64,000 bases of DNA from Sphingomonas azotifigens NBRC 15497. GTDB taxonomy: Bacteria > Pseudomonadota > Alphaproteobacteria > Sphingomonadales > Sphingomonadaceae. The number at the start of each line of letters is the position of its first letter. Within the stretch, counting starts at the first letter, position 1. The position numbers and the translations under genes are program-made. The stretch spans positions 18,876 through 82,875 of the forward strand of contig NZ_BCTR01000005.1 in NCBI RefSeq assembly GCF_002091475.1. The letters run 5' to 3'. The notes under the pieces are model-generated. The model did not search any database. It saw only the letters and a program-made list of their open reading frames with translations, and had not been told where the DNA came from. Below are positions 9,801-17,720 of the stretch, piece after piece.

Positions 9801-9906
9801 TATCGGCGACAAGCGCCCGCCCTACGGCCTGCTCGGCAACGGCAGCAGCGCCATTTTCGACAATGTCGGGCGCTTCATGTACCTCGGCGCGACCGTGAAG
9901 TTCTGA
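6826..9906 (+). CDS. TonB-dependent outer-membrane receptor
   Basis: A 1026-residue outer-membrane transporter. It has a signal peptide (residues ~1-33, ending PAFAQ), a Pro/Ala-rich linker, a TonB-box-like EIVVTGSRI, a plug domain (~55-165, with the arginine-rich LVNGRRHV and GGSSAVYGSDAMAGVVNFVTK), a long 22-strand beta-barrel, and a terminal phenylalanine (YLGATVKF) as the outer-membrane insertion signal. It takes up a substrate using energy from TonB-ExbBD. No hydrolase, FecR or sigma gene adjoins it, so the substrate is unknown. The barrel has acidic and aromatic loops and several cysteine pairs. A clear terminator follows. Confidence 0.95.
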   Translation: MRFLRAGRQGGLKLSASFAALVAAQAALPAFAQTDTAATPAAPAAQAQEPAEIVVTGSRISRPGLDSPIPVTSVTVSDLTRNGGVVVGDALNALPSMRNTYSQASSTQFIGTSGLNLLDLRGLGTARTLVLVNGRRHVTSVEGEFQVDVNTIPTDLLERVDVVTGGSSAVYGSDAMAGVVNFVTKRNFDGVTLNAQAGISDKADRGTYRLSGTFGKNFSEGRGNIAVALEYNRANLVTYADRPELTGAVDGRNQIQLVDNPALDNTKPDRTYLTRVHSYGYDNGGNFIAYNGTSTRSCTTANACVANGFPRIFGFRPDGSLREYNYGTDFRPAGSGNNQGGDGAVLNDRGTLVPRLDRYVANVLGHYDVSDAFRPFFEAKFVRVESFNQGSPTFAQGGEQGLVRDTDANGNPITRPADLYYGTSVGVPIRLDNPYLQPAAAATIRSLLPAGAEFFRLNRENNDLGTRDEFDRRDTYRFVAGVEGNFNSTWKYDFSVNYGEFHSTSRFYNNRIESNFYNAVDAVRNSAGQIVCRINQTTVTDPKCVPINLLGDGSVSQAARNYINTTSIRTGKATELDINANLIGDTSKWFELPGGPVRFAIGGEYRRETAFYRYDDLVKSGATFLNAIPDFNPPSFAVKEAYGELDVPLLRNLPFAQELTVNGAVRVADYKGATGTVWAWNAGGIYAPVRDIKFRVNYSKSVRAPSLADLYSSPSQNFASVDDPCDVNSITKGRATRAANCAAAGVPTGFVNDRTRAGTLEILSGGNPNLTAETSRSWTYGVIVQPRFVPGLSFTADYYDIKISNVISAVDAQTILDACYDAPTLDNQFCKLINPRQSNGYFASPALLQSSVNFAALRAKGIDFDLSYNRKVFANDRIAFRAVATYVQNRTDYPYLDTPERPERVKGELGDPIWRVNASVDYTHGPVTIGYQVRYIGKQSVTDWEAQHDTNGVPALDPYYADIVYYPEVFYHSIRGTLDVNRQFTLYGGVDNIGDKRPPYGLLGNGSSAIFDNVGRFMYLGATVKF

Positions 9907-9929
9907 TCGGACGCACCAAAATGAACGGG

Positions 9930-9960
9930 AAGGGGCTCGGCACCAGCCGGGCCCCTTTTC
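9930..9960 (+). terminator. Intrinsic terminator after the TonB-dependent receptor gene
   Basis: A 10-bp stem GGGGCTCGGC / GCCGGGCCCC with loop ACCA and one wobble pair, flanked by AA on the left and TTTTC on the right, 25 bases after the stop codon. Well formed. Confidence 0.85.
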
Positions 9961-9997
9961 GTTTGGGCATGGATTCGCATAAGGGTGCAGCGATGGC

Positions 9998-12355
9998 ATG
10001 CCGGCATCTTCCCCGATGATCGTTCTTTCGCAGAGCAGCGCCGCGATCGTCGGCGCGGTGCTGGCGCTGGTGCTGATCGCCGCGGTGTGGGCGCTCTATG
10101 CCGGGCTGGCGGCGCGGGCGGCGGCGCGTACCGCCTATGAGCAGAACCGCCGCTTGCTCCGCTTCGCCCGGACCTCGCCGGCGCTGCCGATGCTGGTGCG
10201 CGTCGACGGGCGAGTGGAAATGTCGCCGCGGCTGGCCGCGTGGCTGGGCCTGGACGGGCCGGTCGAATCGCTGGGCAAGCTTTCCCAGAAGGATGCCGGG
10301 CTCGAGCCCGAAGACGCCGAACTGCTCGCCGATCAGGTGGAGGCGGCGCAGCGCGCCGGCCAGTCCTTCCGGCTGTCCCTGCCGGTGCGCGGCTCCGAGC
10401 GGATGCTGCTGGTGCTCGGCGAACGCGCGTCCGAAGCGGTGGAGACACCGGGCAGCGTGCTGCTGTGGGTGCTCGACGCCACCGACAGTCAGGCCGAGAC
10501 GGCGGCGCTGGAGCGTGAGGCCGATCGGCTGCGCGCGGCCTTCGATGCGCTGACCGCGCTGATCGAGGCGGCGCCGATGCCGATGTGGTATCGCGGGCCG
10601 GATTTGCGGCTGCTGATGGTCAACACCGCCTATGTCCGCGCGGTGGAAGGCAGTGACGCCGAAGACGTGGTCGCGCGCGGGGTGGAACTGGTCGACGGCG
10701 CCGGGCTTGGCGGTCCGCTCGCCAACGCCGCGATTGCCCGCGATTCGCAGGAGCCGCAATCGGCCGCGATGCCGGCGACGATCGCCGGTGCCCGCCGCAT
10801 GCTCCGCCTGCACGACGTGCCGCTGCCGACCGGCGGCATCGCCGGCTTTGCAGTGGATATCGAGGATCTGGAACGGGCACGCGGCGGTCTGAAGCGCTTT
10901 GCCGAGGCGCAGCGGGCGATGCTCGACCGGATGTCCGCCGGCGTCGCGCAATTCGGTTCGGATCGCAGCCTGGTATTCTGCAACCAGCCGTTCCGGCGCC
11001 TGTTCGCGATGAAGAACGAGTGGCTGGCCGATCGGCCCGAGTTCGACCGCGTGCTGGAGCGGATGCGCGAGGCACGCAAGCTGCCCGACGTGCGCGACTT
11101 CCCCCACTGGAAGGCGGAGCGCCGCGAATGGTTCACTGCGCCGGAGGCGGTGGAGGAAAGCTGGAGCGTCGGCACCACCCACCTCCGCGTCGTGGCGCAG
11201 CCGCTCCCCGAAGGCGGGCTGCTGCTGATCTTCGAAGACCAGACGCAGCAGCTGGAACTGCAGCGCGAGCATGGCGAGATGCAGCAGGTGCGCACCGCCA
11301 CGCTCGACAGCCTTGCCGAGGCGGTGGCGGTGTTCGGCAAGGGGCGCCTCCAGCTGTGGAACCGCAAGTTTCGCCAGGTGTGGAGTTTCGACGACGGCTT
11401 CCTCGACGGCCACCCGCAGATCGCGCCCCTGGTCAAGTCGGCCGGCGCGAAGCTGGTCAATCCTGCGCGCGCCGAGATCATCGGCGACCTGATCCGGCTC
11501 GCCGCCAAGGATCGCCAGCAGCGCGGCTCCAGCATCACCTTTGCCAATGGCCGCCATTTCGACATCGCCGCGGTGCCACTGCCGGATGGAAACGCGCTGG
11601 TGACGATGCTGGACACCACCGATCGCCAGCGGGTCGAGCGTGCCCTTCGGGATCGCAACGAGGCGCTGGAGGCAGCCGACCGCGTCCGCACCGCCTTCGT
11701 CGCCAATATGAGCTACGAGCTGCGCACGCCGCTCACCTCGATCAAGGGCTTTGCCGAGATGCTGCAGGGCGGGTTCGCCGGCAAGCTGAGCGCCGACGGC
11801 AAGGAATATGTCGAGGCGATCCTGATGTCGGTCGATCGGCTCGGCGGGCTGATCGACGACGTGCTCGACCTGACCCAGAGCGAAGGCCAGCCGATCGCGC
11901 GCGAGACCGTCGACATCGAGTTGGCCGCCAGCGGCGCCGCCGACGTGATCGCACCGCTCGCCAAGGGCAAGGCGATCGAGCTGGTGATCGAGGATGCCGG
12001 CACCGCCGGCGTCGTCCAGGGCGATGCCCGGCGCATCCGCCAGACGGTGGAGCATCTGCTGCGCCACGCCGTATCGAACACGGGCGAGGGCGGCCGCGTG
12101 CTGCTGCACCTCGACGGCAATGCGCGGGTGGCGCGGGTGATCGTCAGCGACGATGGCCCCGGCATGGCGCCCGAAGCGGTGGCGCGCGCGTTCGACCGGT
12201 TCGCCCAGGTCGGCACCTCGCGCGGCGGCGATCGCGCGCTGGGGCTGGGGCTGCCGCTCGCCAAGCAGTTCGTCGAGGCCCATGGCGGGCGGATCGAGCT
12301 GATCTCGGAGCCGGGGCAGGGCACGCTCGTCACGGTGGAGTTGCCGCGCGGATGA
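9998..12355 (+). CDS. divL: DivL-type cell-cycle pseudokinase (PAS domains, Tyr phosphosite)
   Basis: A 785-residue protein with one membrane helix (~13-35), several PAS-like segments (to ~560), a dimerisation helix and a C-terminal HATPase domain. Where histidine kinases carry the phospho-accepting His, this protein reads NMSYELRTPL with Tyr at residue 573. That substitution is the hallmark of DivL, which in Caulobacter (Tyr550) modulates CckA and so CtrA activity at the cell pole. The ATPase G1 box (DDGPGM) and G2 box (GLGLPLAKQF) remain, but the N-box has His (LLRHAVSNT) where Asn is expected. The divL / tsaE adjacency is familiar in sphingomonads. ATG 9998 follows AAGGG; ATG 10016 is an alternative. 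Confidence 0.88.
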   Translation: MPASSPMIVLSQSSAAIVGAVLALVLIAAVWALYAGLAARAAARTAYEQNRRLLRFARTSPALPMLVRVDGRVEMSPRLAAWLGLDGPVESLGKLSQKDAGLEPEDAELLADQVEAAQRAGQSFRLSLPVRGSERMLLVLGERASEAVETPGSVLLWVLDATDSQAETAALEREADRLRAAFDALTALIEAAPMPMWYRGPDLRLLMVNTAYVRAVEGSDAEDVVARGVELVDGAGLGGPLANAAIARDSQEPQSAAMPATIAGARRMLRLHDVPLPTGGIAGFAVDIEDLERARGGLKRFAEAQRAMLDRMSAGVAQFGSDRSLVFCNQPFRRLFAMKNEWLADRPEFDRVLERMREARKLPDVRDFPHWKAERREWFTAPEAVEESWSVGTTHLRVVAQPLPEGGLLLIFEDQTQQLELQREHGEMQQVRTATLDSLAEAVAVFGKGRLQLWNRKFRQVWSFDDGFLDGHPQIAPLVKSAGAKLVNPARAEIIGDLIRLAAKDRQQRGSSITFANGRHFDIAAVPLPDGNALVTMLDTTDRQRVERALRDRNEALEAADRVRTAFVANMSYELRTPLTSIKGFAEMLQGGFAGKLSADGKEYVEAILMSVDRLGGLIDDVLDLTQSEGQPIARETVDIELAASGAADVIAPLAKGKAIELVIEDAGTAGVVQGDARRIRQTVEHLLRHAVSNTGEGGRVLLHLDGNARVARVIVSDDGPGMAPEAVARAFDRFAQVGTSRGGDRALGLGLPLAKQFVEAHGGRIELISEPGQGTLVTVELPRG

Positions 12356-12408
12356 GGGGCTGGCTGCACATGCGTTGTGAACGGATCCGGCGCCCACGCC
12401 GCACCCAA

Positions 12409-12505
12409 CGTCATCCCCGCGCAGGCGGGGATCCATTCGCCTGCGCGCCGGGGGAAAGAACCGCGCCTTCAGCGCTAATGGATCCCCGCCTGCGCGGGGA
12501 TGACG
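12409..12505. repeat. Intergenic inverted-repeat element, copy B
   Basis: About 97 bp, bounded by CGTCATCCCCGCGCAGGCGG and its inverted copy ending GCGGGGATGACG. The interior reads GCGCCGGGGGAAAGAA, shared with the copies at 21608 and 28421. It lies between divL and tsaE, which are co-directional, and both arms would fold into one long hairpin in RNA. Confidence 0.85.
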
Positions 12506-12536
12506 GCGTGTGTAGGAAGAAGGGCATCTCCAACCT

Positions 12537-12995
12537 ATGACGGCCGAAACTCTTGTGCTGGCCTCGCTGGACGAGGCGCTGGCGTTCGGCGCGAGGCTCG
12601 CCGCGCGGGTGGCGCCCGGCGATGTCATCGCACTGTCCGGCCCGCTCGGCGCCGGCAAGACCAGCATCGCGCGCGGCCTGCTCGCGGCGCTGGGGCTGGA
12701 GGGCGAGGCGCCGTCGCCCAGCTTCGCGATCGTCCAGCCCTATGACCCGCCCGAGGTGCGGCTGCCGGTGCTGCATGTCGATCTCTACCGGATCGAGGAC
12801 CCCGACGAGGCCGAGGAACTGGGCCTGGACGATGCGCGGAGCGATTCGCTGCTGCTCGTCGAATGGCCGGAGCGGCTGGGCGACGCTTATTGGCACGACG
12901 CCCTCTGGCTGACGCTGGCGATTGCCAACGATGGCGGCCGCAGCTTGACAGCGCGCGTGCCGGCGGCATGGGAAGGCCGATGGCCGTTGACATGA
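12537..12995 (+). CDS. tsaE: tRNA t6A biosynthesis ATPase TsaE
   Basis: A 152-residue P-loop ATPase. With TsaB and TsaD it supports threonylcarbamoylation of A37 in tRNAs that read ANN codons. The Walker A motif GPLGAGKTS spans residues 35-43. The family blocks SPSFAIVQPY, LHVDLYRIEDPDEAEELGL and LLVEWPER are all present. Length is normal (~150). Its stop overlaps the start of amgK as ATGA (12992-12995), so the tsaE-amgK-murU trio is translationally coupled. No tsaB or tsaD lies in this window. Confidence 0.95.
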   Translation: MTAETLVLASLDEALAFGARLAARVAPGDVIALSGPLGAGKTSIARGLLAALGLEGEAPSPSFAIVQPYDPPEVRLPVLHVDLYRIEDPDEAEELGLDDARSDSLLLVEWPERLGDAYWHDALWLTLAIANDGGRSLTARVPAAWEGRWPLT

Positions 12996-13963
12996 CTCCG
13001 CCCGCCGCGGCGCCCGCTTTTCTCGATTCCGCCGGTTGGGGCGGCGCCGCGATCCTGCCCGTCGCCGGTGATGCCTCGTTTCGCCGCTATTTCCGCGTGG
13101 TCGACGCCGGCCGCAGCGCGATCCTGATGGACGCGCCGCCGCCGCACGAAGACCCGCGGCCGTTCCTTGCCGTGGCGCGCTGGCTGAACGCGCGCGGTTT
13201 CGCCGCCCCGGCGATCCTGCACGAGGATCTCGCCCACGGCCTCGTCCTGCTCGAGGATTTCGGCGACGTCCGGCTGCGCGAGACGGCCGATGCCGATCCC
13301 GCCCGCGAGCAGCGGCTCTACGCTGCGGCGGTCGACCTTCTGGTGCGGCTGCACGGCGAGGATGCCGGCGTCGCCGCGCCCTATGACCTCGATGTCTACC
13401 AGCGCGAGGCGGCGCTGTTCGTCGATTGGTATTGCCCCGCCGTGGGGCTGGAGGTGGATACCGCCGGCTATCGCGACGCCTGGGATGCGGTGCTGGCGCC
13501 GCTGCTCGACGGGCAGCGCGCGGTCACCGTGCTGCGCGACTATCATGCCGAAAACCTGATGCTGCTCGAAGGCGGCGAGGCGCTGGGGCTGCTCGACTTC
13601 CAGGACGCCCTGGCGGGCCACCCGGCCTATGACCTGGTCTCGCTGCTCCAGGACGCCCGCCGCGACGTGCCGCAGGCGGTGGAGACCGCGATGCTCGATC
13701 GCTACCGCGCCGCGACCGGCGCAGGCGAGGCGTTCGACATCGCCTACCATGTGCTCGGCGCACAGCGGAACGCCAAGATCCTCGGCATCTTCACCCGGCT
13801 GTGGAAGCGCGACGGCAAGCCGCGCTACCCGTCGCTCTGCCCGCGCGTCTGGGGCTATCTGGAACGCGATCTCGCCCATCCGGCGCTCCGGCCGGTGGCG
13901 GACTGGTTCGCGGCCAATGTGCCGGCCGAGAAGCGCGGCGATCCGATGCAGGTGGCGGCATGA
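12992..13963 (+). CDS. amgK: N-acetylmuramate/N-acetylglucosamine kinase AmgK
   Basis: A 323-residue aminoglycoside-phosphotransferase-fold sugar kinase. It has GDASFRRYFRV near the N-terminus, the catalytic loop LRDYHAENLMLLEGG and the metal-binding LLDFQDALAGHPAYDL. In Pseudomonas and relatives AmgK phosphorylates the anomeric carbon of MurNAc and GlcNAc, the first step of a peptidoglycan salvage route that bypasses de novo UDP-MurNAc synthesis. Identity rests on the next gene being the partner uridylyltransferase. I chose ATG 12992 for the ATGA overlap; ATG 12980 (MAVDM...) is an alternative, with GGAAGG only three bases before it. Confidence 0.88.
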   Translation: MTPPAAAPAFLDSAGWGGAAILPVAGDASFRRYFRVVDAGRSAILMDAPPPHEDPRPFLAVARWLNARGFAAPAILHEDLAHGLVLLEDFGDVRLRETADADPAREQRLYAAAVDLLVRLHGEDAGVAAPYDLDVYQREAALFVDWYCPAVGLEVDTAGYRDAWDAVLAPLLDGQRAVTVLRDYHAENLMLLEGGEALGLLDFQDALAGHPAYDLVSLLQDARRDVPQAVETAMLDRYRAATGAGEAFDIAYHVLGAQRNAKILGIFTRLWKRDGKPRYPSLCPRVWGYLERDLAHPALRPVADWFAANVPAEKRGDPMQVAA

Positions 13964-14712
13964 CGATCTACGCACTTCGCCCGCAGCCCGACGTGCCGGT
14001 GCCGCAGACCGCGATGGTGATGGCCGCCGGCCTCGGCAAGCGGATGCGGCCGCTCACCGTCACCCGCCCCAAGCCGCTGATCGACGTCGCCGGCAAGCCG
14101 CTGATCGACCATGTGTTCGATCGTCTCGGGGCGGCGGGGGTGCAGCGCGCGGTGGTCAACGTGCATTATCTCGCCGACCAGCTCGAGGCGCATCTCCGCG
14201 CCCGGGTGAAGGGCATCGACCTGCACATCTCCGACGAGCGCCGCCAGCTGATGGAAACCGGCGGCGGGCTGGTGCAGGCGCGCCACCTGCTCGGCGACCA
14301 GCCGTTCCTGTGCGTCAACAGCGACAATCTGTGGATCGACGGCCCCAGCGACGCGATCCGGCTGCTCTCGGCGCAGTGGGACGATGCGACGATGGACGCG
14401 CTGCTGTTGCTGGTGCCGCTGGCGCGCGCCACCTGCCACCGCGGCCAGGGTGATTTCCGGCTCGATGCGTTCGGGCGGATTACCGAGCGGCGCAAGCCCG
14501 GCCGGCTCGCGCCGTTCGTGTTCACCGGCGTCCAGATCCTGTCGCCGCGGGTGCTCCGCGACTGGCCCGAGGGGCCGTTCTCGACCAATCTGTTCTGGAA
14601 CCGCGCGATGGCGGAGGGGCGGCTGTGGGGTGCGGTCCACCAGGGGCTGTGGTTCGACGTCGGCTCACCGCACGCGATCCGCGAAACCGAGACGGCGCTC
14701 GCCGAACTGTGA
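13960..14712 (+). CDS. murU: N-acetylmuramate-1-phosphate uridylyltransferase MurU
   Basis: A 250-residue nucleotidyltransferase. The sugar-nucleotide signature MAAGLGKRMRPLTVTRPKPL lies at residues ~18-37, followed by GKPLIDHVFDRL and VNSDNLWIDGPSDAI. MurU makes UDP-MurNAc from MurNAc-1-phosphate and UTP, completing the recycling begun by AmgK. The start overlaps the amgK stop as ATGA (13960-13963). Other nucleotidyltransferases (RmlA or ManC type) share the motif, but the size and the AmgK partner favour MurU. Confidence 0.9.
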   Translation: MTIYALRPQPDVPVPQTAMVMAAGLGKRMRPLTVTRPKPLIDVAGKPLIDHVFDRLGAAGVQRAVVNVHYLADQLEAHLRARVKGIDLHISDERRQLMETGGGLVQARHLLGDQPFLCVNSDNLWIDGPSDAIRLLSAQWDDATMDALLLLVPLARATCHRGQGDFRLDAFGRITERRKPGRLAPFVFTGVQILSPRVLRDWPEGPFSTNLFWNRAMAEGRLWGAVHQGLWFDVGSPHAIRETETALAEL

Positions 14713-14780
14713 GCGCTCGCTTGCGTTGGCGGGGGCAAGGCCGCTAAGGGTTCGCGGTCCGTTCCACGTCGTTGAGCCGC

Positions 14781-17720
14781 ATGTCGCACGCCCTTCACCT
14801 CTATACCATCCCGCCGCATCGCGCCTTTGCCGATGCGCTGGCGATCGGCCTGATCCGGCGCTTCGGCGGCGATCCGCTGCGGCTCGCCCGCGGCGTGGTG
14901 CTGCTGCCGAACAACCGCGCCAAGCGGGCGATGCAGGACGCCTTTGTCCGCGAGAGCGGCGGCGGGCTGCTGTTGCCGCGGCTCGTCGCGATCGGTGACC
15001 CCGAGCTCGACGAGGCGGTGTTCGAGACCGTCGACGATGCCGCGCCGGTGCCACCGGCGGTCGATCCGCTCCAGCGCCGCATGATCCTCGCCCGGCTGCT
15101 GCAGGCGCAGGACGGGCGGCTCGATACGGCGGAGGCGGTGCGGCTCGCCGGCGACCTCGGCACCACGCTAGACCAGCTGCTGGTAGAGGAAGTGCCGCCG
15201 GCCCGGCTGCACGACCTGGAACTGGCGCCGGAGCTGTCGGCACACTGGGCGCGCTCGCTGGCGCTGTTCGACATCGTGCTGACCCGCTGGCCGGAAGAGC
15301 TTGCCGCGCTGGGCCGGGTCGACCTGCCGGAGCGCCGCCGCCGCCTGCTTGATCGCGTCGCGGCGCGGTGGCGGGCGGTGCCGCCGGGCGGCTTCGTCTG
15401 CGCCGCCGGCATCACCACGGCGGCCCCCGCGATCGCCCGGCTGCTGCGGGTGGTGGCCGGGCTGCCCGAGGGGATGGTGGTGCTGCCGGGCCTCGCCACC
15501 GCCATGGCGGACGAGGAGTGGGACGCGCTCGGCCCGCACGCGCCCGATCCCATCACCGGGCGGCGACGTCGCAACCTGGAGACGCACCCGCAATATCATC
15601 TGAAGCTGCTGCTCGATCGGATGGGCGTGGCGCGCGGCGAGTTCCAGCAATGGCGCGTCGCCAGCGAACTCGACGCACCCCCGGCGCGCAGCAAGGCGAT
15701 TGCCTCGGCGATGCAGCCCCCTGAACTCACCCATCGCTGGACCGATCTGCCCGCCGGCGAGCGGCGGCTGGACGGCGTCCGCGCGCTGGAGGTGGCGACG
15801 CCCGCCGAAGAGGCGCAGGCGATCGCGCTGGCGCTGCGCGAGGCGCTGGAGACGCCGGCGCGCACCGCGGCGCTGGTCACCCCCGATCGTGCGCTCGCCC
15901 GCCGCGTGGCAGCGCATTGCGCGCGCTGGGGGATCGCGGTCGACGATTCCGCCGGCCAGCCACTGTCGCTCACCCCGCCGGGCACGCTGCTGCTCGCGCT
16001 GGCCGATGCGGCGGCGCAGGCCTTTGCGCCGATGCCGCTGCTGACCCTGGTCAAGCACCCGTTGGTCCAGCCCGAGGCGCGCGCCGAGTGGCTGGAGGGC
16101 GCACGATCGCTCGACCGCGTGCTGCGCGGGCCGCGGCCGATGCCCGGGCTCGCCGGGATCGATGGGCATCTGGCGGACCTGAGTGGCCGGGACGCGGCGC
16201 TGCGCCGGTCGGCGGCACGCTGGTGGACGGAGGCGCGGCCGCTGCTGGCGCCGCTGGAGGCGGTGTTCGCCGCCGGCGCCCAGCCGCTGGCCGGGCTGAT
16301 CGCGGCGCTGCGCGAGACCGCGCAGGCGCTGGGCGGCGACATGTTGTGGAGCCGCGAGGACGGCCGCGCTGCCGCGCTGCTGCTCGACGATCTCGAGCGC
16401 GAGGCTGCGCATGGGCCTGCACTGGCGGAGCCGGACGGCCTCGCCACGCTGCTCCGCACGCTGATGGACGAAGTCGCGATCCGCCCGCCGCAGGGTGGGC
16501 ACCCGCGGCTGGCGATCCTCGGGCTGATCGAGGCGCGCCTGCATAGCGCTGACCTGATGATCCTGGGCGGGCTCAACGAAGGCATATGGCCGGGACTGCC
16601 GGCACCGGACCCGTGGCTCGCCCCGCGCATCCGCGCCGAACTGGGGCTGCCGGGGCTGGAGCGGCGGATCGGCGTTTCGGCGCACGATCTCGCGATCGGG
16701 CTCGGCGCGCGGCAGGTGCTGCTCACCCGCGCCCGCCGCGACGCCAGCGCCCCGACCATCGCTTCGCGCTTCTGGCTGCGGCTGGAGGCGCTGTCGGGCG
16801 GACTGGAACGCGCCGTGGATCTCGCCGGCTGGATGGCGGCGATCGATGCGCCCGCTGCCTTCGCGCCGGCCACGCGACCCGAGCCCGCACCGCCCGCGGA
16901 GAAGCGGCCCAAGACGATCTCGGTCACCGAGGTCGATCGTCTCAAGGCCGACCCCTATGCCTTTTACGCCAAGCGCATGCTGCGGCTGATGCCGCTCGAT
17001 GCCGTCGACGCCGATCCGTCCGCCGCCTGGCGCGGCACCGCGGTGCACGCGGTGCTGCAGCATTGGTTCGAGGAGGATGGCGCGCATCCCGAACGGTTGC
17101 GTGCGCGTGCCGAGGCGATGCTCGCCGACGAACGCACCCACCCGCTGATGCGCGCGCTGTGGAAGCCGCGGCTGCTGGAGGCGATCGACTGGGTCGCCGC
17201 CGAACTGGCGGCCCAGGCGAGCGCGGGGCGCAAGGTGCTCGCGGTCGAGCTCGACGGCGTGATCGACTTCGCCGGCGTCACGCTGCGCGGCAAGTTCGAT
17301 CGTATCGATCGGATGGCCGATGGCACGCTGGCGATCGTCGACTACAAGACCGGCAAGCCGCCCAGCCAGAATGCGGTGAAGGCGGGGTTCAGCCTGCAGC
17401 TCGGCTTGCTCGGGCTGATGGCCGAGCGCGGCGGCTTCGAAGGAATCGACGGGGTGGCCCGCGGCTTCGAATATTGGTCGCTGCGGCGTAAGGAGGGCGC
17501 CGACGGGATCGGCTATATCGAATCGCCGGTCAGTCCGTCGCGCAGGCATCCGATCGCACCCGAGGACTTCGTGGCGCTGGCCGCCGAGCATTTCGAGGCG
17601 GCGGTGGCGGACTGGCTCACCGGCGCGCGGCCGTTTACCGCCAAGCTGGTGCCGGAACACGCACCCTATGCCGAATATGATCAGTTGATGCGACGGGACG
17701 AATGGTATGGCCGCGACTGA
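14781..17720 (+). CDS. addB: Double-strand break repair protein AddB
   Basis: A 979-residue subunit of the AddAB helicase-nuclease, which processes broken DNA ends for RecA loading. The alphaproteobacterial form has an N-terminal helicase-like region with a degenerate P-loop (VVLLPNNRAKRAM), an inactivated helicase core with ILGGLNEGIWPGLPAPDPWL, and a C-terminal PD-(D/E)XK nuclease, seen as GKFDRIDR and VDYKTGKP (Asp854, Lys856). I prefer ATG 14781 (MSHALHLYTIPPH) over a TTG three codons upstream. The end overlaps addA by 14 bases, so the subunits should be made together. Confidence 0.95.
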   Translation: MSHALHLYTIPPHRAFADALAIGLIRRFGGDPLRLARGVVLLPNNRAKRAMQDAFVRESGGGLLLPRLVAIGDPELDEAVFETVDDAAPVPPAVDPLQRRMILARLLQAQDGRLDTAEAVRLAGDLGTTLDQLLVEEVPPARLHDLELAPELSAHWARSLALFDIVLTRWPEELAALGRVDLPERRRRLLDRVAARWRAVPPGGFVCAAGITTAAPAIARLLRVVAGLPEGMVVLPGLATAMADEEWDALGPHAPDPITGRRRRNLETHPQYHLKLLLDRMGVARGEFQQWRVASELDAPPARSKAIASAMQPPELTHRWTDLPAGERRLDGVRALEVATPAEEAQAIALALREALETPARTAALVTPDRALARRVAAHCARWGIAVDDSAGQPLSLTPPGTLLLALADAAAQAFAPMPLLTLVKHPLVQPEARAEWLEGARSLDRVLRGPRPMPGLAGIDGHLADLSGRDAALRRSAARWWTEARPLLAPLEAVFAAGAQPLAGLIAALRETAQALGGDMLWSREDGRAAALLLDDLEREAAHGPALAEPDGLATLLRTLMDEVAIRPPQGGHPRLAILGLIEARLHSADLMILGGLNEGIWPGLPAPDPWLAPRIRAELGLPGLERRIGVSAHDLAIGLGARQVLLTRARRDASAPTIASRFWLRLEALSGGLERAVDLAGWMAAIDAPAAFAPATRPEPAPPAEKRPKTISVTEVDRLKADPYAFYAKRMLRLMPLDAVDADPSAAWRGTAVHAVLQHWFEEDGAHPERLRARAEAMLADERTHPLMRALWKPRLLEAIDWVAAELAAQASAGRKVLAVELDGVIDFAGVTLRGKFDRIDRMADGTLAIVDYKTGKPPSQNAVKAGFSLQLGLLGLMAERGGFEGIDGVARGFEYWSLRRKEGADGIGYIESPVSPSRRHPIAPEDFVALAAEHFEAAVADWLTGARPFTAKLVPEHAPYAEYDQLMRRDEWYGRD

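Noticed and set aside
6649..9999. A 1116-residue open frame antisense to the TonB receptor gene
   Set aside because: It mirrors the receptor gene almost exactly, is Arg/Val/Asp-rich with no domain pattern, and is the usual shadow of a GC-biased coding frame.
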